A stretch of 5,087 bases of DNA, from NCBI GenBank assembly GCA_015655565.1, contig JAATEU010000545.1, forward strand, positions 1-5,087. Reading direction: 5' to 3'. Under the pieces are notes generated by a model that saw only the letters and a list, made by a program, of their open reading frames with translations, was not told the DNA's origin and did not search any database. Made by a program: the position numbers and the translations under genes. Of this stretch, positions 1 to 5,087 are shown in pieces. The stretch comes from Clostridiales bacterium (GTDB taxonomy: Bacteria; Bacillota; Clostridia; Lachnospirales; Lachnospiraceae). Numbering within the stretch: position 1 is the stretch's first letter; every line of letters starts with the position of its first letter.

Positions 1-770
1 ATTTTGCCGGAGGTGAGCATTTCTGGGAATCATTTGTGGGCTTAGATAATTATGTGTCTGCATTGAAATCCAGTAAATTTACAAATGCATTTATATATAC
101 CTTCAAATTCACTTTGGTAGCGGTGGTTGTGATTAATGTGGCATCTCTTGTAATGGCATTGCTGGCAACTTCTATTAATAAAGGTGCCGGAATTTTCAGA
201 ACGATTTATTTTTTGCCTAACCTGTTGGGAGGTCTGGCATTAGGTTACATATGGTCGTTTATATTTGAAATAGTTTTTTCCCGGATTTTGTTTGGCAAAA
301 GCGGATTCCTTTCTATTCCCTTCCTAACCAATATGACACAGGACAGTACGAAGGCTTTGTTTGCACTGATCCTGCTGGTTACCTGGCAGATGGCAGGATA
401 TATGATGATTATTTATACGGCAGGACTTAATAATATACCTGCCGAATTAAGAGAAGCAGCGGAAATCGACGGTTCTACTGCCTGGCAGAGATTCCGGTAT
501 GTTACCGTTCCTATGTTGATGCCCTCTTTTACCATTGTATTTTTCCTAACCCTTGCAAACTGTTTCAAATTACTTGATCAGAATGTTGCTTTGACAGACG
601 GCAATTTTGGAACCAGAATGCTGGCACTTCAGATTCTCAGAACAACAAGAGACTCTTCACCGCCGAATTACGGTATTGCCCAGGCTCAGGCAGTTATCTT
701 CTTTGTCTTAATTGCAACCGTTACGTTAATTCAGGTTTTCATTACGAAAAAGAGGGAGGTGGAGATGTAG
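1..770 (+). CDS. Sugar ABC transporter permease, MsmF type (5' end missing)
   Basis: This is an inner-membrane subunit of a carbohydrate ABC importer (binding-protein-dependent, MalF/MsmF-like). The reading frame is open to the window edge, with the first full codon at 3. The GTG at 36 lies inside the conserved segment FVGLDNY, so it is an internal Val and not the start. About 255 residues are visible against roughly 290 for the family, so the cytoplasmic N-terminus and the first membrane helix are missing. Five hydrophobic segments remain. The cytoplasmic EAA loop that docks the ATPase is clear: ELREAAEIDGSTAWQRF followed by VTVPMLMP (codons from about 444). The C-terminus is the basic tail TKKREVEM. 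The stop codon overlaps the start of the next permease by one base, which implies translational coupling. Because gtfA lies downstream, the substrate is probably sucrose or a related oligosaccharide; this is inferred from context. The binding protein is expected upstream. Confidence 0.93.
   Translation, partial: FAGGEHFWESFVGLDNYVSALKSSKFTNAFIYTFKFTLVAVVVINVASLVMALLATSINKGAGIFRTIYFLPNLLGGLALGYIWSFIFEIVFSRILFGKSGFLSIPFLTNMTQDSTKALFALILLVTWQMAGYMMIIYTAGLNNIPAELREAAEIDGSTAWQRFRYVTVPMLMPSFTIVFFLTLANCFKLLDQNVALTDGNFGTRMLALQILRTTRDSSPPNYGIAQAQAVIFFVLIATVTLIQVFITKKREVEM
753..762 (+). promoter_or_regulatory. Ribosome binding site deciding a GTG start
   Basis: AGGGAGGTGG lies inside the end of the upstream permease gene. 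It sits 7 nt before the GTG at 770 and 13 nt before the ATG at 776. The spacing favours GTG 770 as the start of the second permease, which shares the last base of the upstream TAG stop. Confidence 0.7.
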
Positions 771-1612
771 TGCCAATGATAACAAAACGTAATTTGGACA
801 AGTTTTTTATCTATTTCATCTTAATCCTGACAGCTGTTGCTACATTGGCTCCGTTGATGTTTCTATTTGTGAACTCGTTTAAGTCAAACAGTGAAATTGT
901 AAGTTCTCCGGTAGCACTGCCGGAACATTGGACTTTTCAATTCATTGAAACTGCAATGGAATCCATTAATTATTTCAAAGCCCTTGGACTGACCTTGATT
1001 ATTACGGCGGCATCTGTTATATTACTGGTTATAGTTTCTTCATTGTGCGCATGGGTTATGGTACGTTGTAAAACTGCAGTATCCACTGTTTTGTTTATGT
1101 GTTTTACAGCAGCTATGCTGATTCCTTTTCAATCAGTTATGTATCCGCTCCTGAGTGTGTTTGATAAATTAAATATGAAAAATATATATGGACTGATTTT
1201 CATGTATGGAGGATTCGGTCTAAGCATGTCGGTATTTTTGTACCACGGTTTCTTTAAGAGTGTTCCTTTGTCTCTGGAGGAAGCCGCCATTCTGGAGGGA
1301 ACCAATATATTCCAGATGTTTTTCCTCGTTATTTTTCCCCTCGTTAAGGGAACAACGGTTACGGTTATTATCCTCAATACAATGTGGATATGGAATGATT
1401 ATCTGTTGCCATTCCTTGTTATCGGTAATGCCGACGGAATTAAAACACTTACTCTGGAATTATATTTTGCTAAATTAACCTCCGGACAATACGGCAATCC
1501 GTGGGAATTAATTTTCCCGTCTGTGTTTGTGTCCATTATACCGATTATCATTTTATACATTTTCCTGCAGAAATATATTATTAAGGGAGTTGCCGACGGT
1601 GCCGTAAAATAA
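770..1612 (+). CDS. Sugar ABC transporter permease, MsmG type
   Basis: This is the second membrane subunit of the importer (MalG/MsmG-like, 280 aa, the usual family length). It would form a heterodimer with the product of the preceding gene. Six hydrophobic helices can be seen, at about residues 12-34, 70-95, 104-128, 138-160, 187-215 and 247-270. The EAA loop is present as LEEAAILEGTNIFQMFF (E171-A172-A173, G177) followed by the IFPL turn. The end, QKYIIKGVADGAVK, matches the typical MalG-type C-terminus that reaches toward the ATPase. The start is taken as GTG 770 from ribosome-site spacing, with ATG 776 as the alternative (two residues shorter). The one-base overlap with the upstream gene indicates an operon. 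Transport of sucrose-type sugars is inferred from gtfA nearby; the sequence of the permease alone does not show the substrate. Confidence 0.94.
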   Translation: MPMITKRNLDKFFIYFILILTAVATLAPLMFLFVNSFKSNSEIVSSPVALPEHWTFQFIETAMESINYFKALGLTLIITAASVILLVIVSSLCAWVMVRCKTAVSTVLFMCFTAAMLIPFQSVMYPLLSVFDKLNMKNIYGLIFMYGGFGLSMSVFLYHGFFKSVPLSLEEAAILEGTNIFQMFFLVIFPLVKGTTVTVIILNTMWIWNDYLLPFLVIGNADGIKTLTLELYFAKLTSGQYGNPWELIFPSVFVSIIPIIILYIFLQKYIIKGVADGAVK

Positions 1613-1675
1613 AACTGTTTCAGGCATTCGTGGTTAAAATACCGGGAATTATGTAAGAAGGGAGGATAGGATAAT

Positions 1676-2656
1676 ATGGCAGGCATAAAAGAGGTCGCAA
1701 GTCTGGCCGGTGTCTCGATTGCAACGGTTTCAAGAGTTATGAATAATAAAGGGCCGTTAAGTGAACAAACAAAAGAGACGGTACATCGGGCAATGGCAGA
1801 ATTGAATTATCAGCCAAACGATTTGGCAAGGGCACTCGGGAAAAAGAAGCAATCCAAAATTATTGCACTGCTTTCTTTGCCGCTGCAGCATCCGTTTTAT
1901 TCGGAATTGATTACCTATATCGAAGAATATCTCTATGAGAAGGGATATAAACTATTATTAATAACTTCTTTTATGGATATTGTAAAGGAAGAAAACTGCA
2001 TTAATTTAATCCAAAGCCACATGATTGACGGGTTAATTATCGGCGGGCATCCGGTATGCGAAGATACGTTTCTTAATACAACGATTCCCATCGTAACAGT
2101 GGAAGCGATACTGCCTAATAATATTCCGTATGTAATCAGCAATAATTATCAGGGCGGCTTAATAGCAACAAAGCATTTATTGGCAAAAGGCTGTAAAAAT
2201 CTTATTCATATTTGCGGAGATATGCAGTCTCATCATGAAGCCGATAAGCGGGCTGTTGCATTTGAAGATACATGCAAGGCAGCAGGCGTTAATTATTCAA
2301 TATATGGTACAACCGTGCAAATGTTAAAAAAACTGGATTATTCGCAGATAGTGAACCGGTTATTGTTTGAACATCCGGAAGTTGACGGGATTTTTGCAAG
2401 TTCTGATATTATTGCGGCAGAAGTAATCAGAATGGCAGCTTCGATTGGGTATAAGGTTCCGGAACAATTGAAAGTTATAGGCTTTGACGGTGTGAAAATG
2501 AGCAGATTAATGAATCCGCCGCTTACAACTGTGGCGCAGGACATAAAAATGCTGGCAGGTGAAACCGTCACTAAGTTATTAGATGCTATTGAAAATAAGA
2601 AAGTATTATTGGAAACTATGATTCCTGTCACATTAATTGAGAGACAGTCAACCTGA
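1676..2656 (+). CDS. LacI-family transcriptional regulator
   Basis: This is a cytoplasmic sugar-responsive DNA-binding regulator of 326 aa, a typical LacI/GalR length. The N-terminal helix-turn-helix is residues 3-24 (IKEVASLAGVSIATVSRVMN). The hinge helix follows at about 47-57 (PNDLARALGKK), which carries the ARxL pattern that enters the minor groove in the family. The periplasmic-binding-protein-like effector domain runs from about 61 to the end, with HPFYSEL, the segment VDGIFASSD (D244), VIGFDG (269-272) and the family-typical ending LIERQST. AAGGGAGG at 1658-1665 lies 10 nt before the ATG. The gene starts 63 bp after the permease stop with no convincing promoter between, so it may be co-transcribed with the transporter. 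Its position between transporter and gtfA suggests it is the local repressor, as in other sucrose/raffinose loci. The effector and operators cannot be told from sequence. Confidence 0.94.
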   Translation: MAGIKEVASLAGVSIATVSRVMNNKGPLSEQTKETVHRAMAELNYQPNDLARALGKKKQSKIIALLSLPLQHPFYSELITYIEEYLYEKGYKLLLITSFMDIVKEENCINLIQSHMIDGLIIGGHPVCEDTFLNTTIPIVTVEAILPNNIPYVISNNYQGGLIATKHLLAKGCKNLIHICGDMQSHHEADKRAVAFEDTCKAAGVNYSIYGTTVQMLKKLDYSQIVNRLLFEHPEVDGIFASSDIIAAEVIRMAASIGYKVPEQLKVIGFDGVKMSRLMNPPLTTVAQDIKMLAGETVTKLLDAIENKKVLLETMIPVTLIERQST

Positions 2657-2657
2657 T

Positions 2658-2796
2658 AAAAAAGGATGGACTTGCAAGAGAGGCTACTGAAAAAGTCCCT
2701 TTTTAAGAAGCCGAATGAATAAAGGTGTATCTATATTCATGCCAAGTTTGTGAAAGGGACTTTTTCAGCAGCCTCCTTGCAAGGCCTGTCTTTTTT
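2658..2796 (+). terminator. Long compound hairpin terminator after the lacI-type gene
   Basis: Starting one base after the regulator stop codon, A6 (2658-2663) and the following bases pair imperfectly with the right arm that ends in T6 (2791-2796). CTTGCAAG (2671-2678) pairs with CTTGCAAG (2776-2783). A 23-bp arm at 2680-2702 pairs with 2753-2775 with one mismatch. The loop of about 50 nt holds a further 7-bp hairpin, ATGAATA (2715-2721) with TATTCAT (2734-2740). The T-run after GCCTGTC fits Rho-independent termination, so the structure should separate regulator transcripts from gtfA. The size is far beyond a normal terminator and is explained by the insertion listed separately. Confidence 0.7.
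2679..2775. mobile_element. Probable ~97-bp MITE-like palindromic insertion
   Basis: The outer 23 bp on each side form an inverted repeat matching at 22 of 23 positions (left arm begins GAGGCTACTGAAAAAGTCCC, right arm reads GAGGCTGCTGAAAAAGTCCC in reverse complement). One unpaired A (2679) lies at the left edge. The element is flanked on both sides by the identical 8-mer CTTGCAAG (2671-2678 and 2776-2783), as expected of a target-site duplication. Because CTTGCAAG is self-complementary it also extends the hairpin. There is no room for a transposase, so it would be a non-autonomous element or a remnant moved in trans. From memory, the arm resembles the GGCTG(C/T)TGAAAAAGTC ends of some insertion sequences such as the IS1182 group; that assignment is unverified. 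The alternative is a simple long terminator with no mobile origin. Confidence 0.5.
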
Positions 2797-2873
2797 GCAT
2801 AGGGGTCTGTTAAGAGGGAAGAAACACACGGCAGACAAATAGATTCGACGGGTTTGAAAGAAAAATATTCCGG

Positions 2874-2892
2874 CTTAAGACGCAGTCTTATG
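2874..2892. promoter_or_regulatory. Inverted repeat, candidate operator or leader hairpin
   Basis: TAAGAC (2876-2881), GCA, GTCTTA (2885-2890) is a perfect 6-bp inverted repeat with a 3-base centre, with one further C/G pair outside a T-T mismatch. It lies 46 bp before the gtfA ATG. It could be a repressor operator near the promoter or a small hairpin in the mRNA leader. LacI-family operators usually have a central CpG and an even palindrome, which this lacks, so the link to the nearby regulator is weak. Confidence 0.3.
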
Positions 2893-2923
2893 GGGTATGG
2901 ACAAATAGTAAGGATTGACAGAT

Positions 2924-2930
2924 GAGAGGA
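2924..2930 (+). promoter_or_regulatory. Ribosome binding site fixing the gtfA start
   Basis: GAGAGGA sits 8 nt before ATG 2939. The longer in-frame start TTG 2915 has only a weak purine run (AAGGA, 2910-2914) directly against it, and the 8 extra residues it adds (TDERNRT after the start) are not family-like. The ATG start gives [17 protein letters not shown], which aligns with known sucrose phosphorylase N-termini. Confidence 0.75.
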
Positions 2931-2938
2931 ATAGGACG

Positions 2939-4357
2939 ATGGAATTTAAGAATAAAATTATGTTAATTACATATGCAGACAGTTTAGGAAGAAATCTGAA
3001 GGATTTAAATAAAGTATTGCACAAAGAACTGAGAGATGCAATAGGCGGTGTTCATATCTTGCCGTTTTTCCCGTCATCGGCAGACAGGGGTTTTGCTCCA
3101 ATGTGTTATGATAAATTGGAACCGGCCTTTGGAACCTTTGAAGATATAAAAGAAATCAGTAAAGATTTCTATCTTATGTTTGATTTTATGATTAATCACA
3201 TTTCAAGAAGTTCCGAATACTTTAAAGACTTTCAGGAAAAACAGGAGGAATCAAAGTATAAGGACTTGTTTATCCGGTATAAAGATTTTTGGGAAAACGG
3301 AGAACCGACTCAGGAACAGGTGGATTTGATTTATAAGAGAAAACCCAGAGCTCCTTATATCGATGTAACATTTAAGAACGGAAAAACAGAAAAAATATGG
3401 TGCACTTTCTGCGAGGAACAGGTAGACTTAGATGTAACAAGCGCAGCAACGAAACAATTTGTAAAGGAAACCTTATTGCAAATGTGCGAAAACGGTGCAT
3501 CTATTATCCGGCTTGACGCGTTTGCATATGCAATCAAAAAAGAAAATACAAACTGTTTTTTCATGGAACCCGATATATGGGATTTATTACATGAAATTGA
3601 AGATATTGTAAAAGAAAAGAAAGTAACTATATTACCTGAAATCCATGAACATTACAGCATTCAGATGAAAATAGCAAACCAGGGCTTTTGGATCTATGAT
3701 TTTGCTTTACCTGTTCTTCTGTTAAATGCATTATATTCCGGAGAAGGCAAATACTTAAAAAAATGGCTTATGATGAGCCCTAAGAAACAGTTTACCACAT
3801 TGGATACCCATGACGGAATAGGCATTGTAGATGTTAAGGATTTATTGCCGGACAATGTAATAAAAGAAACAAAAGAAAAAATGTTTGCAAGAGGTGCAAA
3901 TGTAAAGAAAATCTATAATACGGCCGCTTATAATAACCTGGATATTTATCAGGTAAACACTACTTATTACTCCGCGCTTGGCAATAATGACGCGGCCTAT
4001 TTACTGGCAAGAGCCATCCAATTCTTTGCACCCGGCATTCCGCAGGTATATTATGTAGGACTTCTTGCAGGAGAAAATGATATTGCATTGATGGAAAAGA
4101 CTAAAAATGGAAGAGATATCAACAGACATTATTATAGTGTGGAAGAAGCAGAAAAAGAAGTAAAACGGCCTGTGGTAAAGCAGCTCTTAGCTATGATGAA
4201 ATTAAGGAATGAGCATCTGGCCTTTGCCGTTGACGGAGATATGCAGATCGAATTAAACGGAGAACACGGCATCCTAATAACCAGAACCTATCAAGGGCAT
4301 TTTGCAAAGTTGGATGCAGATTTAAAAACATATGCATATACCATTCAGCATTCTTAA
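2939..4357 (+). CDS. gtfA: Sucrose phosphorylase (GH13 subfamily 18)
   Basis: This is a cytoplasmic enzyme that converts sucrose and phosphate to alpha-glucose 1-phosphate and fructose, saving one ATP per glucose compared with hydrolysis. It has 472 aa, close to the usual 480. The (beta/alpha)8 landmarks are all present: N-terminal [14 protein letters not shown]; region I DFMINH (82-87); RLDAFAY with the nucleophile D193; LPEIHEHY with the acid/base E234; and LDTHDGIG with the stabiliser D292. These correspond to D192, E232 and D290 of the Bifidobacterium adolescentis enzyme. The acceptor loop YNNLDIYQ (331-338) keeps the Asp, Tyr and Gln that I recall from sucrose-active members, which argues against a sucrose 6'-phosphate phosphorylase, though not decisively. 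The signature [20 protein letters not shown] and the NRHYY motif follow. The gene lies downstream of the permeases and the LacI-type regulator, the arrangement known from msm-type loci. Transcription probably starts in the preceding 142 bp. Confidence 0.95.
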   Translation: MEFKNKIMLITYADSLGRNLKDLNKVLHKELRDAIGGVHILPFFPSSADRGFAPMCYDKLEPAFGTFEDIKEISKDFYLMFDFMINHISRSSEYFKDFQEKQEESKYKDLFIRYKDFWENGEPTQEQVDLIYKRKPRAPYIDVTFKNGKTEKIWCTFCEEQVDLDVTSAATKQFVKETLLQMCENGASIIRLDAFAYAIKKENTNCFFMEPDIWDLLHEIEDIVKEKKVTILPEIHEHYSIQMKIANQGFWIYDFALPVLLLNALYSGEGKYLKKWLMMSPKKQFTTLDTHDGIGIVDVKDLLPDNVIKETKEKMFARGANVKKIYNTAAYNNLDIYQVNTTYYSALGNNDAAYLLARAIQFFAPGIPQVYYVGLLAGENDIALMEKTKNGRDINRHYYSVEEAEKEVKRPVVKQLLAMMKLRNEHLAFAVDGDMQIELNGEHGILITRTYQGHFAKLDADLKTYAYTIQHS

Positions 4358-4361
4358 GAGG

Positions 4362-4615
4362 ATGAAAAAATGACAGATATGGTTGTACCTGGAGAATTAT
4401 TATTACACATCTAATTATTATTTTATTGCTGCTTATAATAATCGTATACAATGATCGGAACACTTCCCTGATTCAGGTTTTCTTACACCTGATAATTATT
4501 TGAATAACAAAGGCTATCCAATAACCTGACTATAGAGGAAACCGGCAAGCAGTTAAAGGTTGGTGAAGTATTAACAGGAAAGGGCATCTTACGGTGCTCT
4601 TTAAGAAGGTGCTAA
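4362..4615 (+). pseudogene. Possible decayed coding remnant after gtfA
   Basis: AGAGGATG (4357-4364) precedes ATG 4370, which opens MTDMVVPGELLLHI and stops at 4412. The next frame then reads coding-like segments: from 4380 WLYLENYYYTSNYYFIAAYN, and, after a TGA at 4452, PDSGFLTPDNYLNNKGYP. From 4526 the original frame resumes with LTIEETGKQLKVGEVLTG and stops at 4613. A further shift near the end reads YGAL. The mix of peptide-like pieces with stops and frame changes suggests a broken gene. The opening GELLL and the ending YGAL loosely recall the C-terminal domain of GH13 glucosidases, and dexB follows gtfA in the streptococcal msm operon; this is only a suggestion. It may also be non-coding. 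Confidence 0.28.
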
Positions 4616-4640
4616 CCACACTGAAATATGAGTGGTTTTT
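4614..4640 (+). terminator. Candidate Rho-independent terminator
   Basis: AACCAC (4614-4619) pairs with GTGGTT (4632-4637), with one further C-G pair inside an A-A mismatch. The 3' arm runs directly into T5 (4636-4640). It is a short stem but well placed to end the gtfA transcript, 257 bp after its stop, at the end of the presumed coding remnant. Confidence 0.5.
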
Positions 4641-4650
4641 ATAACATAAA

Positions 4651-4665
4651 AAAATATAAAACATT
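4651..4665 (+). repeat. 15-bp direct repeat, copy 1
   Basis: AAAATATAAAACATT occurs here and again at 5018-5032, just before the hicB ribosome site. The two copies flank the hic promoter and hicA. The AT-rich sequence makes chance more likely than for a mixed-composition 15-mer. Confidence 0.5.
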
Positions 4666-4699
4666 GCACAAAAACGCCCAAATATAAGTGAAATTTATA

Positions 4700-4725
4700 A
4701 GCCGTTTTACAACGGTTCCTTTTTT
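4700..4725 (+). terminator. Second candidate Rho-independent terminator
   Basis: AGCCGTT (4700-4706) pairs with AACGGTT (4711-4717) around a TTAC loop, using one G-U pair, and is followed by CC and T6 (4720-4725). It lies 24 bp upstream of the hicA -35 box. With the terminator at 4614 it would insulate the toxin-antitoxin module from upstream readthrough. Confidence 0.6.
4708..4721 (+). repeat. 14-bp direct repeat, copy 1
   Basis: TACAACGGTTCCTT occurs here, in the 3' half of the terminator, and exactly again at 4920-4933 inside hicA, where it encodes the core strand around TTVPC. Confidence 0.5.
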
Positions 4726-4748
4726 CGTAGAAATTTATTAAAAAATCA

Positions 4749-4777
4749 TTGATGCACGTATTAATACGTGTTATAAT
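4749..4777 (+). promoter_or_regulatory. Sigma-A type promoter of hicAB
   Basis: TTGATG (4749-4754) as the -35 box and TATAAT (4772-4777, perfect consensus) as the -10 box are separated by exactly 17 bp. Transcription would start near 4784, giving a short leader of about 26 nt that carries the hicA ribosome site. This is the best promoter in the window. Confidence 0.85.
4755..4770. promoter_or_regulatory. Perfect 16-bp palindrome, probable hic operator
   Basis: CACGTATTAATACGTG is perfectly self-complementary and fills 16 of the 17 bases between the -35 and -10 boxes, so a bound repressor would block RNA polymerase. A second half-site-like copy overlaps the -10 box: AATACGTGT (4764-4772) recurs with one change as AATATGTGT (4776-4784), 12 bp on. 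Antitoxins of the HicB family repress their own promoter through palindromic operators, so HicB or a HicAB complex is the likely ligand; this is inferred. Confidence 0.7.
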
Positions 4778-4809
4778 ATGTGTATGATAAGGGAGGGAGA
4801 TAAAAATAA

Positions 4810-4998
4810 ATGCCAATGACACCAAAAGAAATAATTAAATTATTAGAAAAGAATGGGTTTTATGAAGATAGACAAAATGGCTCGCATAAGTACTTTAAAA
4901 ATCCAGAAACTAATAAGTGTACAACGGTTCCTTGTCATTGTAAAACCTTAAAAAAGGGGACAGAACAAGCAATACTTAAACAGGCGGGACTTAAATAA
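4810..4998 (+). CDS. hicA: HicA toxin, mRNA interferase (type II toxin-antitoxin)
   Basis: This is a small ribosome-independent mRNA-cleaving toxin with a double-stranded-RNA-binding-like fold, 62 aa, the normal length. The family pattern is complete: TPKEIIKLLEKNGF (4-17), RQNGSHKYFKNP (21-32) with the catalytic His at H26, the strand TTVPCH (38-43), and the C-terminal KKGTEQAILKQAGLK (48-62). The ATG at 4810 gives the common MPMTPKE start; ATG 4816 is possible. The ribosome site is the purine run AAGGGAGGGAGA (4789-4800), about 10 nt before the start. Three cysteines (C37, C42, C44) surround H43, which is unusual in my recollection of the family. The gene comes first in the operon, before hicB, with its own promoter and operator. 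An apparently intact toxin implies that the partner antitoxin is functional. Confidence 0.94.
   Translation: MPMTPKEIIKLLEKNGFYEDRQNGSHKYFKNPETNKCTTVPCHCKTLKKGTEQAILKQAGLK
4920..4933 (+). repeat. 14-bp direct repeat, copy 2 (inside hicA)
   Basis: This is the second copy of TACAACGGTTCCTT, 212 bp after the copy in the upstream terminator. Confidence 0.5.
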
Positions 4999-5017
4999 TC
5001 CCGTAACCGTATTAAAT

Positions 5018-5032
5018 AAAATATAAAACATT
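5018..5032 (+). repeat. 15-bp direct repeat, copy 2
   Basis: This is the second copy of AAAATATAAAACATT, in the hicA-hicB gap and ending directly before the hicB ribosome site. Confidence 0.5.
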
Positions 5033-5040
5033 AAGGAGGT
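5033..5040 (+). promoter_or_regulatory. Strong ribosome binding site of hicB
   Basis: AAGGAGGT is a full match to the anti-Shine-Dalgarno sequence. It directly abuts ATG 5041 (no spacer) but lies 6 nt before TTG 5047, so it points to the TTG as the working start. It is stronger than the hicA site, which fits the need for more antitoxin than toxin. Confidence 0.75.
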
Positions 5041-5046
5041 ATGGAT

Positions 5047-5087
5047 TTGAAAAAGTTATTTTATCCGGCAATTTTTGAAGTCGAAGA
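5047..5087 (+). CDS. hicB: HicB antitoxin, N-terminal fragment (cut by window end)
   Basis: Only the first 13 complete codons are visible (read from TTG: MKKLFYPAIFEVE, then a partial codon), and they match the usual HicB opening MKKLFYPAIF. HicB antitoxins bind and mask HicA with a partly degraded RNase H-like N-terminal domain, and most carry a C-terminal ribbon-helix-helix or helix-turn-helix that represses the operon; those parts are outside the window. The start is uncertain: TTG 5047 has the ideal 6-nt spacing from AAGGAGGT, while ATG 5041 (adding Met-Asp) has none. The gene begins 48 bp after hicA ends. A 5-bp inverted repeat, CGGGA (4985-4989) with TCCCG (4999-5003), spans the hicA stop. 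It has no T-run, so it should not end transcription before hicB. Confidence 0.85.
   Translation, partial: MKKLFYPAIFEVE

Larger units (their letters stand above)
2797..2938 (+). other. gtfA upstream region, no gene
   Basis: This 142-bp stretch between the terminator and the gtfA ATG carries no credible ORF. I see no good paired -35/-10 boxes: the TTGACA at 2915 has no -10 box at the right distance before the coding region, and the TTGAAA at 2854 lacks a partner. It contains an inverted repeat (listed separately) and the direct repeat GACAAATAG at 2834-2842 and 2900-2908, which may be chance. A gtfA promoter is expected here because a strong terminator precedes it, but it cannot be pinned down by eye. 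Confidence 0.4.

Noticed and set aside
1613..1675. A separate promoter for the LacI-type gene (TTAAAAT near 1634)
   Set aside because: No -35 box stands at a proper distance, so co-transcription with the permeases is the simpler reading.
1129..1686. Minus-strand and alternative-frame ORFs over the second permease
   Set aside because: They are shadows of a clear permease reading frame and have no recognisable domains.
2915..2938. TTG 2915 as the gtfA start, or TTGACA 2915-2920 as a -35 box
   Set aside because: The ATG at 2939 has a well-spaced ribosome site and the family N-terminus. The TTGACA would place its -10 inside the gene at GATGGA, which is not -10-like.
4366..4503. Hydrophobic frame (THLIIILLLLIIIVYN) that could be a tiny membrane protein
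   Set aside because: There is no ATG or GTG with a ribosome site, and the hydrophobicity follows from ATT/TTA-rich DNA.
4601..4825. 74-aa minus-strand ORF across the intergenic region before hicA
   Set aside because: It runs through both candidate terminator regions and antisense to the near-consensus hic promoter, has a low-complexity AT-driven composition, and shows no family motif.
1..5087. CRISPR array, tRNA or rRNA
   Set aside because: No regularly spaced repeats, cloverleaf-like segments or conserved rRNA stretches were seen by eye on either strand.

Overview
The window looks like chromosomal DNA of a low-GC Firmicute, most likely a gut-type Clostridium (Lachnospiraceae-like). This is inferred from AT-rich intergenic DNA, strong AGGAGG-type ribosome sites, GTG and TTG starts, and the style of the encoded proteins; no rRNA or other taxonomic marker is present.

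Positions 1-4357 form a sucrose/oligosaccharide use locus. It holds two membrane subunits of a carbohydrate ABC importer of the MsmF/MsmG type (the first truncated by the window edge), a LacI-family repressor, and a GH13 sucrose phosphorylase (gtfA). The permeases would bring the sugar in. GtfA would then split sucrose with phosphate to glucose 1-phosphate and fructose, and the LacI protein probably senses the sugar or a product. The substrate-binding protein is presumably upstream of the window. No transport ATPase is seen.

Between the repressor and gtfA is a very long hairpin. It is best read as a ~97-bp palindromic mobile element that landed in the loop of the repressor gene's terminator, with an 8-bp direct repeat (CTTGCAAG) on each side. 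A 142-bp leader with a second, smaller inverted repeat follows before gtfA.

The 452-bp gap after gtfA (4358-4809) holds a probable decayed coding remnant, two candidate Rho-independent terminators, and then a near-consensus promoter. The 17-bp spacer of that promoter is almost filled by a perfect 16-bp palindrome. It drives a type II toxin-antitoxin module: hicA (mRNA interferase toxin), then the first codons of hicB (antitoxin), cut off by the window end. The palindrome is the obvious candidate for the HicB autoregulatory operator.

Nothing in the window clearly amounts to a wholly new system. The most informative non-coding signals are the promoter-embedded hic operator and the hairpin element inside the lacI-gtfA terminator.
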